64,000 bases of DNA from Agrobacterium tumefaciens. GTDB taxonomy: Bacteria > Pseudomonadota > Alphaproteobacteria > Rhizobiales > Rhizobiaceae. This document shows, in pieces, positions 1-9,462 of this stretch. Below the pieces are notes generated by a model. The model was not told the DNA's origin and made no database searches. It saw nothing but the letters and a program-made list of their open reading frames with translations. Every line of letters starts with the position of its first letter. The first letter of the stretch is position 1. The DNA lies in contig CP048485.1 of NCBI GenBank assembly GCA_025560025.1, forward strand, positions 992,001-1,056,000. Direction: 5' to 3'. The position numbers and the translations under genes are program-made.

Positions 1-2153
1 CCGATATCGCGCGGCAGGTTGATGAGCGCCAGCGCCTTCTCGTGGTCAATATCCTCAGGCTTCCAGCCCTTGGGCAGCGAAGAACGCTTGGCTTCCTTGC
101 CGTCGCCGCGCTGGATATAGGGTCCGAAGCGGCCGGAGCGCAGCGTCAACTCTTCACCGGTCATCGGATCGGCGCCGAGCGCCTTCGGCTCGTTCGAGGC
201 CGCAGCTTCGGCTTCCGAACCGTCAGAGGTGAGCTGGCGGGTGTAGTTGCATTCCGGATAGTTGGAGCAACCGACGAAAGCGCCGTATTTGCCGAGCTTC
301 AGCGAGAGATTGCCGGTGCCGCAAACCTGACAGATGCGCGGATCCGAACCATCCTCACGCTTGGGGAACACCAGCGGTGCCAGAACCTCGTTCAGCGCAT
401 CCAGCACGTTGGTGACGCGCAATTCCTTGGTATCTTCGATCTGCGCGAAGAAATCCTTCCAGAAATCGCGCAGCACCTGCTTCCAGTCCAACTCACCAGC
501 GGAAATCCGGTCGAGCTTTTCTTCGAGAGCGGCGGTGAAGTCGTATTCGACATATTTGGAGAAGAAGCTTTCAAGGAAAGCCGTCACCAGCCGTCCGCGT
601 GAATGCGGGATCAGCTTGCGCTTGTCGACGATGATATATTCACGGTCGCTCAGCGTCTTCAGCGTTGCCGCATAGGTGGAAGGGCGGCCGATGCCGAGTT
701 CTTCCATCTTCTTGATGAGTGAGGCTTCCGAATAACGCGGCGGCGGTTCGGTGAAGTGCTGGCTGGCATTGATCTTCTGCTTGGCGAGGTTCTCGCGCTC
801 ATTGATCTGCGGCAGGCGGCCTTCGTCGTCACCGTCGTCGCTCTGTTCGCCGTCTTCCTTCTGGTCGGTATAGGCGGCGATGAAACCGTCAAAACGGATC
901 ACCGAGCCGACGGCACGGAGACCGGCCTTCTCGCCGTTCTTGTCCGCAAGAATTTCCACCGTGGTGCGCTCGATTTCAGCGGACGCCATCTGGCTGGCGA
1001 TACCGCGCTTCCAGATCAGGTCGTAAAGACGCAGTTGATCGGCATCGAGATAACGCTTCAGCTGATCCGGCGTGCGGTTGAAATCGGTCGGGCGGATCGC
1101 CTCATGCGCTTCCTGGGCGTTCTTGGCCTTGGTGGAATAGAAACGCGCCTTTTCCGGCACATAGCGATCGCCGAATTGCTCGCCAATGGCCTGGCGGGCA
1201 GCATCGATGGCTTCCGGTGCCATCTGCACGCCGTCAGTACGCATATAGGTGATAAGGCCGACGGTTTCTCCGCCGATGTCGATACCTTCATAAAGCTTCT
1301 GTGCTACCTGCATCGTCCGCGAGGCACCAAAGCCCATACGCGAAGACGCCGCCTGCTGCAAAGTCGAGGTGGTGAAGGGCGGGCCGGGATTGCGCTTGAC
1401 GGGTTTTGCCTCGACGGAATCGACCACATAGGTCGCGCCTTCCAGCAACACCTTCAGCCGGTTCGCTTCCTCACCGGTCTTGATCCCGCGGCTCTGCAGC
1501 CGCTTGCCATCCGCGGATACCAGCTTGGCCTCGAACTCGTCACCGCGCGGTGTCTTCAGAAGCGCGCTGATGTTCCAGTATTCCTCGGAGACGAAACGTT
1601 CGATCTCGGATTCGCGATCGCAGACGAGGCGCAGCGCAACCGACTGCACGCGGCCGGCGGAGCGCGCGCCGGGCAGCTTGCGCCACAATACCGGAGACAA
1701 GTTGAAACCGACGAGATAATCCAGCGCGCGGCGGGCGAGATAGGCGTCGACCAGCGGCACGTCGATGTCGCGCGGGTTCGCCATGGCGTCCAGCACCGCC
1801 TTTTTGGTGATGGCGTTGAAGACCACTCGCTTCACCGGCTTGTCGCCGAGAACGCGCTTCTTCTTCAAAAGATCGAGAACGTGCCAGGAAATGGCTTCAC
1901 CTTCGCGATCCGGGTCGGTTGCGAGAATGAGGCCATCGGAGGCTTTTACCGCATCGGCAATATCCTTCATGCGCTTGGCGGATGCGCTGTCGACTTCCCA
2001 GGACATTTCGAAATCCTGGTCGGGCAGCACCGATCCGTCCTTGGCAGGAAGGTCTCTGACATGGCCAAAGGATGCAAGAACCTTATAGCCCGAGCCAAGA
2101 TACTTGTTGATCGTCTTGGCTTTGGCAGGAGATTCTACGACGACGACATTCAT
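1..2153 (-). CDS. topA: DNA topoisomerase I (3' end outside window)
   Basis: Type IA topoisomerase that relaxes negative supercoils through a covalent 5'-phosphotyrosine. About 717 codons are visible, read leftward; the stop lies beyond position 1. The N-terminus MNVVVVESPAKAKTINKYLG is the Toprim start, followed by the acidic ATDPDREGEAISWH motif, and GLITYMRTDG carries the catalytic tyrosine at about residue 303. Near the left edge CQVCGTGNLSLKLGKYGAFVGCSNYPEC-type spacing marks a C-terminal zinc ribbon. The start is the ATG at 2151-2153, which gives the canonical N-terminus. It follows dprA on the same strand after a gap that holds an oppositely oriented small gene. Identification is certain; the full length is not known here. 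Confidence 0.97.
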   Translation of the reverse strand, partial: MNVVVVESPAKAKTINKYLGSGYKVLASFGHVRDLPAKDGSVLPDQDFEMSWEVDSASAKRMKDIADAVKASDGLILATDPDREGEAISWHVLDLLKKKRVLGDKPVKRVVFNAITKKAVLDAMANPRDIDVPLVDAYLARRALDYLVGFNLSPVLWRKLPGARSAGRVQSVALRLVCDRESEIERFVSEEYWNISALLKTPRGDEFEAKLVSADGKRLQSRGIKTGEEANRLKVLLEGATYVVDSVEAKPVKRNPGPPFTTSTLQQAASSRMGFGASRTMQVAQKLYEGIDIGGETVGLITYMRTDGVQMAPEAIDAARQAIGEQFGDRYVPEKARFYSTKAKNAQEAHEAIRPTDFNRTPDQLKRYLDADQLRLYDLIWKRGIASQMASAEIERTTVEILADKNGEKAGLRAVGSVIRFDGFIAAYTDQKEDGEQSDDGDDEGRLPQINERENLAKQKINASQHFTEPPPRYSEASLIKKMEELGIGRPSTYAATLKTLSDREYIIVDKRKLIPHSRGRLVTAFLESFFSKYVEYDFTAALEEKLDRISAGELDWKQVLRDFWKDFFAQIEDTKELRVTNVLDALNEVLAPLVFPKREDGSDPRICQVCGTGNLSLKLGKYGAFVGCSNYPECNYTRQLTSDGSEAEAAASNEPKALGADPMTGEELTLRSGRFGPYIQRGDGKEAKRSSLPKGWKPEDIDHEKALALINLPRDI

Positions 2154-2320
2154 ATTGTTTTTCTCTGGAACTGGTCCGTTAACGTGGCCCGATTGCAGCG
2201 CAATGCCGCAATTCGCCTTCTTTATAATTCGACATGGACAGGTAATGCCCCCGGGTCAAGAGGCAAGCCCGATTTTATCGCTCCAAGGTGATTGCAACCT
2301 ATGGATAATCTATTGTTGTA

Positions 2321-2348
2321 TTGCAATCTTTGGTAAATTGGTTATGAT
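2321..2348 (+). promoter_or_regulatory. Candidate sigma70-type promoter of the small ORF at 2412
   Basis: TTGCAA (2321-2326) and TATGAT (2343-2348) are separated by 16 bp in an AT-rich stretch between the divergent topA and the small rightward gene. The match is by eye; no transcript start is known. Confidence 0.35.
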
Positions 2349-2411
2349 ACCCAACATCATTTGAATCTACTTAATGCTTTTCGTTTCAGGCGGAATTTCC
2401 AGGATAAATAT

Positions 2412-2642
2412 ATGGTCCCGAACGCGACAGACAATAATGCCGATAATGATGGGACCCGGGAGAACTTGGCTTACATTCGCCAGATGCTGGCGGAACTGCG
2501 GCAGGTCGCCAGCCGCGAGGGTGCCGACATGCTGTGTTACCTGATCGAGATGGCCTATGTCGAAGTCGGCGACATCCAGAGCGGACGACGCAAGCTCTCA
2601 ATCCGCGAGGAGCGAAACCCGACCCCCGGCATGCCGGTTTAA
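2412..2642 (+). CDS. Small conserved-looking hypothetical protein
   Basis: Encodes about 76 residues beginning MVPNATDNNADNDGTREN. No domain is recognised. The protein is acidic at its N-terminus, then has a predicted helix (ENLAYIRQMLAELRQVAS, LCYLIEMAYVEV) and a basic tail. I prefer ATG 2412 over the upstream TTG/ATG codons because AGGA at 2401-2404 sits 7 bp before it. The last 45 bp overlap the 3' end of dprA on the other strand (tail to tail). A promoter-like pair lies just upstream. The codon use looks like the neighbouring genes, so I think it is real, but its function is unknown. Confidence 0.6.
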   Translation: MVPNATDNNADNDGTRENLAYIRQMLAELRQVASREGADMLCYLIEMAYVEVGDIQSGRRKLSIREERNPTPGMPV

Positions 2643-3737
2643 CCGCCCGGCTATATCGAGCTCCAGCAGCACCAGATGAACGGTGGCAGCGGGAAAACCC
2701 GTGTGGCGGATAATATCGTCCGTATCCACGGGCGAGGGACCGAGAGCGGCGGCGATGATGTTACGCTCGTCGTCCCCTGGTGGTGACATCTCCATGTCGG
2801 ATCTCGGTTCCTCGATTTTCCGCTCATAGGGCAATTGCGGTTCCATCAGCGGCCGCAGCGCCTCGAGAATATCTGAAGCGCCCGTCGTCAGCATCGCACC
2901 TTCCTTGATCAGCCGGTTGGTGCCTTCGCAGCGTGCATCGAGCGGGGAACCGGGCACGGCAAAAACGAGCCGGCCCGCTTCGCCGGCAAGCCGCGCCGTA
3001 ATCAGCGAGCCGGAGCGCTCCGCCGCTTCCACGATGACGACGCCGAGGGAGACGCCGGCGATCAGCCGGTTGCGGCGGGGGAAATCCCGCGCGCGCGGTT
3101 CCCAGCCGAACGGCATTTCGCTGATCGTCGTGCCGCCCTGATCATATATCTCCTGCAAAAGCCCGAAATTTTCCTGCGGATAGGGACGGTCAAGGCCGCC
3201 CGCCAGCATGGCCACGGTACCGGTTGCAAGGCTTGCCCGGTGTGCGGCCGCGTCTATGCCGCGCGCCAGGCCGGAAGCGATCGTATAACCGGCTCTGCCG
3301 CAGTCGCGCGCGAGCATCGCGGCGAATTTCGCGCCGTTGATGGAGGCGTTGCGCGAGCCGACAATACCGATGCATGGTTTTGTTGCGGTGGATGCCGATC
3401 CTTTCATGGCGATCAGCGGCGGCGCGCCGTCCAGATGCCGCAGGGCGGAGGGGTAATCCGGCTCGCCGATGCCGACGAAACGCGCCCCGAATTTTTCCGC
3501 GGTCTCGATTTCGCCTTCCGCTTCCGCCTGAGTGGCAATGCGGGGGCTGCGCAATGAACCGCCGCGCCTTGAAAGTTCCGGCAGGGCGTCGAGCGCCTTT
3601 TCGGCGCTGCCAAAATGATTGATGAGTTCGCGGAAGGTGACTGGGCCGATATTGTCGCTGCGGATCAGCCGCAGCCACGCGACCCGCTGCCGGGAAGAAA
3701 GCTCTATGCCCTGCCGTGTCGTTTCCTCATGCGGCAT
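2598..3737 (-). CDS. dprA: DNA-processing protein DprA (Smf)
   Basis: DprA binds incoming single-stranded DNA and loads RecA during natural transformation; many non-competent bacteria keep it too. The 379-residue protein has an N-terminal helical region (VAWLRLIRSDNIGPVTFRELI), the Rossmann-like core (IGIVGSRNASINGAKFAAMLA, SGLARGIDAAAHRASL, AGGLDRPYPQEN, ISEMPFGWEPRARDFPRRNRLIAG, VVEAAERSGSLITARLAGE, VFAVPGSP) and a C-terminal winged-helix-like domain. It starts 21 bp after plsY and is the last of the leftward pyrB-pyrC'-plsY-dprA cluster. Length and motifs fit the family fully. Confidence 0.96.
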   Translation of the reverse strand: MPHEETTRQGIELSSRQRVAWLRLIRSDNIGPVTFRELINHFGSAEKALDALPELSRRGGSLRSPRIATQAEAEGEIETAEKFGARFVGIGEPDYPSALRHLDGAPPLIAMKGSASTATKPCIGIVGSRNASINGAKFAAMLARDCGRAGYTIASGLARGIDAAAHRASLATGTVAMLAGGLDRPYPQENFGLLQEIYDQGGTTISEMPFGWEPRARDFPRRNRLIAGVSLGVVIVEAAERSGSLITARLAGEAGRLVFAVPGSPLDARCEGTNRLIKEGAMLTTGASDILEALRPLMEPQLPYERKIEEPRSDMEMSPPGDDERNIIAAALGPSPVDTDDIIRHTGFPAATVHLVLLELDIAGRLNRHAGGRVSLLAD

Positions 3738-3758
3738 GACATATCCTTAAGACTGGCC

Positions 3759-4376
3759 TTAGCCCTTTTGTCCGATCCGGCTTTCGGTGCCGGCCAGAAG
3801 CCGTGCGATATTTTCGCGGTGCTTCCACCAGGAAATCACGCTCAGCAGCGTTACCAGCAGTGCCGTCTTCTCAGGTCCGAGCACCCAGAGGGCCACGGGA
3901 ATGATCAGCATGGCCAAAAGCGCCGACAGAGACGAGTAACGGGTGATGAAGGCGGTTGCGAGCCAGATGAGCGCAAAGGCCAGCATCATCAGGGGGGCGG
4001 CCCCCAAAAGCACGCCGATATAGGTCGCCACACCCTTGCCGCCCTTGAAGCCGAGCCACACCGGAAACAGGTGGCCGAGGAAGGCGAAGAAACCGGCGAC
4101 CAGCGACGCTTCGTAACCCCAGAGCGCATTGGCGACCAGCACCGCCGCCGTGCCCTTCAGCGCGTCGAGCAGCAGGGTTGCGGCGGCGAGCTTCTTGTTG
4201 CCGGTGCGCAGCACATTGGTTGCGCCAATATTGCCGGAGCCGATCTTGCGCACGTCGCCCAGTCCCGCCATGCGGGTGAGGATGAGGCCGAAGGGTATCG
4301 AGCCGAACAGGTAACCGATAAGCGCCGCCAGCGCGAGAAGGGCAGGCGCCGTCTGCCAGTCAGTCAAAGCACTCAT
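3759..4376 (-). CDS. plsY: Acyl-phosphate:glycerol-3-phosphate acyltransferase PlsY
   Basis: Inner-membrane enzyme that transfers an acyl group from acyl-phosphate to sn-glycerol-3-phosphate, the first committed step of phospholipid synthesis. The 205-residue protein is highly hydrophobic with about five membrane segments. The three family loops are visible: [16 protein letters not shown] near residue 40, [18 protein letters not shown] near residue 100, and a later loop around TRYSSLSAL. It lies between pyrC' (48 bp upstream) and dprA (21 bp downstream) on the same strand, an arrangement that I recall from other rhizobia. Confidence 0.96.
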   Translation of the reverse strand: MSALTDWQTAPALLALAALIGYLFGSIPFGLILTRMAGLGDVRKIGSGNIGATNVLRTGNKKLAAATLLLDALKGTAAVLVANALWGYEASLVAGFFAFLGHLFPVWLGFKGGKGVATYIGVLLGAAPLMMLAFALIWLATAFITRYSSLSALLAMLIIPVALWVLGPEKTALLVTLLSVISWWKHRENIARLLAGTESRIGQKG

Positions 4377-4424
4377 TCAAACGTCCCCTCTGTCGCGCTG
4401 GCCGCGTGATCTCTGTTGGTGATC

Positions 4425-5717
4425 TTATGCCAAGGAATGAACGGCTTTGCCAGCCACATAAGTGGCGACGGCACGGCCGCTGAAACGGGCATCCTCGAAC
4501 GGCGTGTTCTTGGATTTGGACACCAGCTGTTCCCTGGTCACAAGCCATGGCTCGTCGAGATCGATGAGCGTGATATCGGCTTTCGCGCCCGCCTTCAGCG
4601 TTCCCGCATCCAGTCCGAAAATCTTTGCCGGACGGGTGGAAAGCGCATCGATCAGCCGCATCAGCGGAACCTCGCCGCTGTGGTGGAGGAGCAGCGCCGC
4701 CGCCAGCATGGTTTCCAGCCCCACCGCGCCGCTCGCGGCATCCGAAAACGGCAGGCGCTTGGTGTCGACATCCTGCGGGTCGTGTGAGGAGACAATGATG
4801 TCGATGGTGCCGTCCTTCAGCGCCTCCACCATGGCCTTGCGATCGTCTTCGGCGCGCAGCGGCGGGGAGAGCTTGAAGAAGGTGCGGTATTCGCCGATAT
4901 CGTTCTCGTTGAGCGTCAGATGGTTGATCGAGATGCCGCAGGTGGCCTTGACGCCCCGCTGCCGCGCAACGCGGATCGCCTCAGCCGATTCCGGCACGGA
5001 AATCTTGGCGGCGTGGTAAATCGCCTGAGTCAGCCCGGCAATGCGCAGATCGCGTTCCAGCGGGATGATCTCGGCTTCCTTGGGAACGCCCGACAGGCCG
5101 AGCCAGCTTGCGAACAGCCCCTCGTTCATGTCACCGCCGCCGATATATTTGTCGCGGGTTTCGAGCGAGATGACAGCGCCCAGTTCGCGCGCATAGGTCA
5201 TGGCGCGGCGCAGCACCAGCGTGTCGGAAAGCGCCTTGCGGCCATTGGTGAAGGCAACCGCACCGGCTTCCTTCAGCATGCCGAACTCGGTCATTTCCTC
5301 GCCATTGAGGCCCTTGGTCAGGGCCGCTGCCGGATGGACATTGACGATTGCCTTGTCGCGCGCCGTCTTCTTCACATATTCGACGAGTGCGATGTCATCG
5401 ATGACAGGGTCGGTATCGGGCATGACGATGATGCTGGTGACACCGCCGGCCGCTGCCGCGCGCGCGGCGGATTCGATGGTCTCGCGGTGTTCGGCACCAG
5501 GTTCGCCGACGAAGACACGGGCATCCACCAGACCGGGAACGGCCACGAGCCCCTTGCAGTCACGCACGGTCGCGCCTTCCGGTGCGCCCTGATTATGCGC
5601 ATCCTTGCCCGCCGCCAGAATAGTGCCGTCTGCGCCGATGATCACGCTGCCGGTCTCGTCGAGGTTACGGGACGGATCGACGATGCGGAGGTTCTTGAGA
5701 ACGGTAACGGCACTCAT
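4425..5717 (-). CDS. Dihydroorotase-like protein, probably non-catalytic partner of PyrB (PyrC')
   Basis: 430 residues with the amidohydrolase (dihydroorotase type I) fold. The metal site looks destroyed: the canonical D-x-H-x-H after PGL(V/I) reads D65-A-R-V-F69, the REPG that follows reads GEPG, the FTDDG segment is FTNGR, the IVAHCE histidine is ISLETR, and the TDHAP aspartate segment is SSHDP. Known family biology: such PyrC' proteins form an inactive scaffold with aspartate carbamoyltransferase in Pseudomonas. Here ATG overlaps the pyrB stop by four bases (ATGA), which supports co-translation and complex formation. Inference: a structural subunit, with the true dihydroorotase encoded elsewhere. 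Often annotated simply as pyrC. Confidence 0.85.
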   Translation of the reverse strand: MSAVTVLKNLRIVDPSRNLDETGSVIIGADGTILAAGKDAHNQGAPEGATVRDCKGLVAVPGLVDARVFVGEPGAEHRETIESAARAAAAGGVTSIIVMPDTDPVIDDIALVEYVKKTARDKAIVNVHPAAALTKGLNGEEMTEFGMLKEAGAVAFTNGRKALSDTLVLRRAMTYARELGAVISLETRDKYIGGGDMNEGLFASWLGLSGVPKEAEIIPLERDLRIAGLTQAIYHAAKISVPESAEAIRVARQRGVKATCGISINHLTLNENDIGEYRTFFKLSPPLRAEDDRKAMVEALKDGTIDIIVSSHDPQDVDTKRLPFSDAASGAVGLETMLAAALLLHHSGEVPLMRLIDALSTRPAKIFGLDAGTLKAGAKADITLIDLDEPWLVTREQLVSKSKNTPFEDARFSGRAVATYVAGKAVHSLA

Positions 5718-6655
5718 ACGCGCTCACCCTGATTTTGCGAGACAAGCAGGGTTTCCATGACCGCCATGCGCACGGCAACCCCCATTTCCACCTGGCTTTC
5801 GATCACGCTCTGCGGACCATCTGCCACGTCGGAGGCGATTTCCACGCCGCGGTTCATCGGGCCGGGATGCATGACCAGCGCATCTTCCTTCGCCGCCTTC
5901 AGCTTTTCGGCATCGAGGCCGTAATAATGGAAATATTCGCGCACCGAAGGCACGAAGGAGCCGGACATGCGCTCGCGCTGCAGGCGCAGCATCATCACCA
6001 CATCGGCGTTCTTCAGCCCTTCCTTCATGTCGTGGAAAACCTCGACGCTCATGTCGCGGATACCGGAGGGCAAAAGCGTGGCGGGGGCGACGACGCGAAC
6101 GCGCGCGCCCATCTGGTTGAGCAGTATGATGTTGGAGCGGGCGACGCGCGAATGCAGCACGTCGCCGCAGATCGCCACCGTGATGCCTGATAGTTCGCCC
6201 TTGGCGCGGCGGATGGTCAGCGCGTCGAGCAGCGCCTGCGTCGGGTGCTCATGCTGGCCGTCTCCGGCATTGACGACGGAGCAGGCGACCTTCTGCGCGA
6301 GAAGGGCTGCTGCACCGGCGGAGGAGTGGCGAACCACCAGCACATCCGGGCGCATGGCGTTCAGCGTCATCGCCGTATCGATCAGCGTTTCGCCCTTCTT
6401 CACCGAGGAATTGCCGACCGACATGTTCATCACGTCTGCGCCAAGGCGTTTTCCGGCAAGCTCGAAGGAGGACTGCGTGCGCGTCGAGGCTTCGAAGAAC
6501 AGGTTGATCTGCGTCAGGCCCCGAAGCGTCGAGGTCTTTTTCTCGCGCTGACGGCTGATTTTCACCGCCTCGTCGGCCTTGTCGAGAAGCAGGGTAATAT
6601 CCTGATGGGAAAGCCCCTTGATGCCGAGGAGATGGCGATGGGGGAAGAAGACCAT
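5714..6655 (-). CDS. pyrB: Aspartate carbamoyltransferase catalytic subunit
   Basis: Condenses carbamoyl phosphate with aspartate in de novo pyrimidine synthesis. The 313-residue protein shows the carbamoyl-phosphate motif [21 protein letters not shown], the conserved [15 protein letters not shown] and [18 protein letters not shown] segments, and the aspartate-domain [10 protein letters not shown] and [13 protein letters not shown]. The start at 6655 follows AGGAGG with 8 bp spacing. No pyrI is adjacent; instead the degenerate PyrC' overlaps the stop, pointing to the class A type PyrB-PyrC' complex. A short inverted repeat lies 25-44 bp upstream of the start. Confidence 0.97.
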   Translation of the reverse strand: MVFFPHRHLLGIKGLSHQDITLLLDKADEAVKISRQREKKTSTLRGLTQINLFFEASTRTQSSFELAGKRLGADVMNMSVGNSSVKKGETLIDTAMTLNAMRPDVLVVRHSSAGAAALLAQKVACSVVNAGDGQHEHPTQALLDALTIRRAKGELSGITVAICGDVLHSRVARSNIILLNQMGARVRVVAPATLLPSGIRDMSVEVFHDMKEGLKNADVVMMLRLQRERMSGSFVPSVREYFHYYGLDAEKLKAAKEDALVMHPGPMNRGVEIASDVADGPQSVIESQVEMGVAVRMAVMETLLVSQNQGERV

Positions 6656-6679
6656 GCGGTTTGCCTCCTGACGGGCGCC

Positions 6680-6699
6680 GCATTTTCCCGTGAAAATGC
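6680..6699. repeat. Short perfect inverted repeat in the pyrB leader
   Basis: GCATTTTC (6680-6687) and GAAAATGC (6692-6699) flank a 4-base loop, just upstream of the pyrB Shine-Dalgarno. A similar GCATTT/AAATGC inverted repeat occurs after clpA (about 62,673-62,716), so this may be one copy of a small dispersed palindrome rather than a pyr-specific regulator. No T-run follows, so it is not an obvious terminator. Confidence 0.4.
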
Positions 6700-6932
6700 C
6701 CGGAACGCCCGAATGCTGATCCGTGCGCTCCCATTCGCTGTGAACACGCCTCAGGAGTGCCGCGGAATTCGGTCCTGCGCTCTATAGAGATTGCTTGCCG
6801 CAGGGGCAAGCGCCTGCGACGCCTGAAATGAGAACACGGCCATGTTTTCCCAGCGCGCAAGAAAAAAGTGGATTAGTCGAGGTTGCAACTATTCCAGAAG
6901 ACGCGAGGGTCCGGCAGCATCTCGGCGGGCAG

Positions 6933-7364
6933 TCAGATGATGCCATGCTTTTTCAAAAGCGTCTGCTCATCGCCTGAGGCCCAGCCGAAAACTTTCGGCT
7001 TCCCGTCCAGCGCCTGGACGAAATAGTGAACATCGAAATCGATGGCGAGATCCGATTGGTCCTTGCCGGCAAAGGTTGCCGTCCAGGCGACGTGGGCGAC
7101 GCAATGATGTTCATCGATGGGTGAAAGGTGGATATCGCGTATCCGCATCCTTTTCGTTCCTATGGCCCTATAGCGCTGATAACCCTTCGTCATGACCTGC
7201 TTTAGCTGCTCGTCGTTCTTCCCGGTCATCACCCCGGCAGGTGATGCGGCGATGAAGTCGGAGGCATAAAGGGATGAGACCTCTTCCATATCCATGTCGC
7301 CGTTGAGAGACTTGTTGAAAAAGCGCTCATATCGTTCAAAGAGCTTTCTGACGCTTGCCTCCAT
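6933..7364 (-). CDS. SnoaL/NTF2-like family protein
   Basis: 143-residue single-domain protein. It begins MEASVRKLFERYERFFNKSLNGDMDMEEVSSLYASDF, the usual helix-helix start of the NTF2-like cone fold, and continues with alternating strands (CVAHVAWTATF, LAIDFDVHYFVQ, KVFGWASGDEQ). No signal peptide. Members act as small ligand-binding proteins, isomerases or polyketide-cyclase-like enzymes, and sequence alone does not say which. It stands alone between pyrB and aidB, convergent with nothing close. Fold assignment is fairly sure; the function is unknown. Confidence 0.7.
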   Translation of the reverse strand: MEASVRKLFERYERFFNKSLNGDMDMEEVSSLYASDFIAASPAGVMTGKNDEQLKQVMTKGYQRYRAIGTKRMRIRDIHLSPIDEHHCVAHVAWTATFAGKDQSDLAIDFDVHYFVQALDGKPKVFGWASGDEQTLLKKHGII

Positions 7365-7691
7365 GGGCCTTCTCCAAATCTAGCTTTGTTCCTTAAGGTC
7401 ATGAGCCGAGAGGAGCACTTGAAGGCGCAGAATGCCCAGTGAAGATACCCCAGGTGAAATCAACGCCTGCAATGCGCGTCTGTTCCGTCAGGCCGCCGCC
7501 GGCTCTCTCATTCGGCACGGGATGCAATGCCTGGCCGCGGCTTGTTTGCCTCGCCGCATCTGGCCTTCGGTTGAAGCAGCCCGAAAAATGTTCAATGCCC
7601 GGTTTTAATCGTCTCAATCGCTTCCTGTGGGCAGGATTTTGCAATATCACCCCACTATGCAATTCGAGTAAAAAGCAGCTAGAAGCAGTTG
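7365..7691. other. Intergenic region upstream of aidB and the NTF2-like gene
   Basis: Divergent 327-bp spacer. I see only shadow ORFs here. It should hold both promoters. The AT-richer end (about 7,620-7,690, with TTTTGCAATATC and CTATGCAATT) is the likelier aidB promoter zone. No clear operator, terminator or RNA was recognised. Confidence 0.3.
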
Positions 7692-9344
7692 ATGACCCAG
7701 AACTCCCGGACAGAAGAAACGCTCGCCGAACTGAACCAGCCAAGCCTCTGGTCCGGTATCAATGCTTATCGTTCCGATCCGCTGATCGTCGACCTCACCT
7801 CCGGCCTGTCACGCAATCTGAGAGAAGAGTTCGACCAGCTCGGGCGCTACGTCACCTCGCACGAGGCGCAGGAACTGGCGCGCATGGCCAATCAGGGCGT
7901 GCCGCAGCTGCACACCCACGGCCCGCGCGGGGAACGTCTCGATCAGGTGGAATTCCACCCTGCGTGGCACGCGCTGATGCGCCGCTCCATGTCATCGGGC
8001 CTTCATTCCAGCGTCTGGGAAAATCTGGCCGAAACACGCGGCAACGAACACAAGGCCCGCGCCACCAAATTCTATCTGACCTCGCAGCTCGAGGCCGGGC
8101 ATCTCTGCCCGCTGACCATGACCAGCGCCTCCGTCGCCGCCATCATGGCCTCGCCGCGTGTGCAGAAGGAATGGGCGCCGAAGATCCTGTCGCGCAAATA
8201 TGATTCCTCGCAAAAACCGGCCCTGCAGAAAACCGCCGTCACCATCGGCATGGGCATGACGGAAAAGCAGGGCGGCACGGATGTGCGCGCCAACCGCACC
8301 ACGGCCGAGCGCGTGGGTGAGGGCATTTATCGCCTTTCCGGTCACAAATGGTTCCTGTCCGCGCCGATGAGCGACGGTTTCGTCATGCTGGCCCAGATGG
8401 GCGACGGCATGGGCTGTTTCCTGGTGCCACGTTATCTGGAGGATGGTTCAAAGAACGGCCTGCACTTCCAGCGCCTGAAGGACAAGCTCGGCAACCGCTC
8501 CAACGCGTCGGCCGAAGTCGAATTCACCGATGCTTTCGGTTATATTCTCGGTGATCCCGGCAGCGGCATCCGCACCATCCTCGACATGGTGACGCTGACC
8601 CGGCTCGATTGCGCGCTGGCGTCGGCCGGCATGATGCGCGCCTCGCTTGCCGAAGCGGTACACTACGCCCGCGGGCGTTCGGTTTTCGGCAAGATGCTGG
8701 TCAGCCAGCCGATCATGACGCGCGTTCTCGCCGACATGGCGCTTGATGTGGCTGCCGCAACGGCGCTCTCCTTCCGGCTGGCATCGGCCTTCGACGCAGC
8801 GCGTAACAACCCGGCGGAAGCCGCCTATGCGCGGGTCATGACGCCGATCGTGAAATACTGGTGCTGCAAGATCGCGCCGGCGCTCATCTACGAAGCGATG
8901 GAATGCCTTGGCGGCAACGGTTACGTGGAAGAGCGGCCGATTGCCCGCCACTACCGTGAAGCACCCGTCAACGCCATCTGGGAAGGCTCCGGTAACGTCA
9001 TGGCGCTGGATGTGCTGCGTGTTCTTCAGCGTGGCAAGGATCTGTTCGATCTCGTCTTCCAGACGCTGGAGCGGGATCTGGGCGCTGCCGGCAAAAAGAC
9101 TACCGATGTTCTGCGCGCCGCAATTGCCCTTGCCGAGCGCGATGAAGGGGCGGCCCGCCTGCTGGTGGAGCAATTCGCACTTGCGGCCGCTGCCGCCGAG
9201 CTTTGCCGTCTCGGTGCCGGCAAGATCGCCGATGCTTTCCTGGAAACCCGTCTTGCCGGCGGCTGGCGCCACACTTACGGCATGCTCGATTCCCGCTTCG
9301 ATCCCAATTATATTATCGATCTTCTCTATCCGCCCGCGTCCTGA
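7692..9344 (+). CDS. aidB: AidB-type acyl-CoA dehydrogenase family protein
   Basis: 550-residue flavoprotein closely matching E. coli AidB, which is induced by alkylating agents and binds DNA as a tetramer. Shared segments include FHPAWHALMRRSMSSG, LEAGHLCPLTMT, IGMGMTEKQGGTDVRANRT, GHKWFLSAPMSD, RLKDKLGNRSNASAEVEF, MECLGGNGYVEE and PVNAIWEGSGNVMALDVLRVLQ. The glutamate of the last region is not placed as in typical acyl-CoA dehydrogenases, consistent with weak dehydrogenase activity in the family. ATG 7692 is preferred over the TTG one codon earlier; no strong ribosome site is visible. No ada gene is nearby, so alkylation inducibility is inferred only. Confidence 0.92.
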   Translation: MTQNSRTEETLAELNQPSLWSGINAYRSDPLIVDLTSGLSRNLREEFDQLGRYVTSHEAQELARMANQGVPQLHTHGPRGERLDQVEFHPAWHALMRRSMSSGLHSSVWENLAETRGNEHKARATKFYLTSQLEAGHLCPLTMTSASVAAIMASPRVQKEWAPKILSRKYDSSQKPALQKTAVTIGMGMTEKQGGTDVRANRTTAERVGEGIYRLSGHKWFLSAPMSDGFVMLAQMGDGMGCFLVPRYLEDGSKNGLHFQRLKDKLGNRSNASAEVEFTDAFGYILGDPGSGIRTILDMVTLTRLDCALASAGMMRASLAEAVHYARGRSVFGKMLVSQPIMTRVLADMALDVAAATALSFRLASAFDAARNNPAEAAYARVMTPIVKYWCCKIAPALIYEAMECLGGNGYVEERPIARHYREAPVNAIWEGSGNVMALDVLRVLQRGKDLFDLVFQTLERDLGAAGKKTTDVLRAAIALAERDEGAARLLVEQFALAAAAAELCRLGAGKIADAFLETRLAGGWRHTYGMLDSRFDPNYIIDLLYPPAS

Positions 9345-9462
9345 GTGACGAAGGGCTGATGGTTGTTGCATTCCCGGCGGGAGGGGGCTCGGATTTGAAA
9401 AAAAGCGGTGGCGTGGAGCGTGCATTTATCTGTCGTGGCGCGGCAATGGAGGGCGGCTGCAG

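Noticed and set aside
756..2291. Long rightward ORF of 511 codons opposite topA
   Set aside because: It is the reverse-strand shadow of topA; composition is arginine/leucine-rich and no domain is visible.
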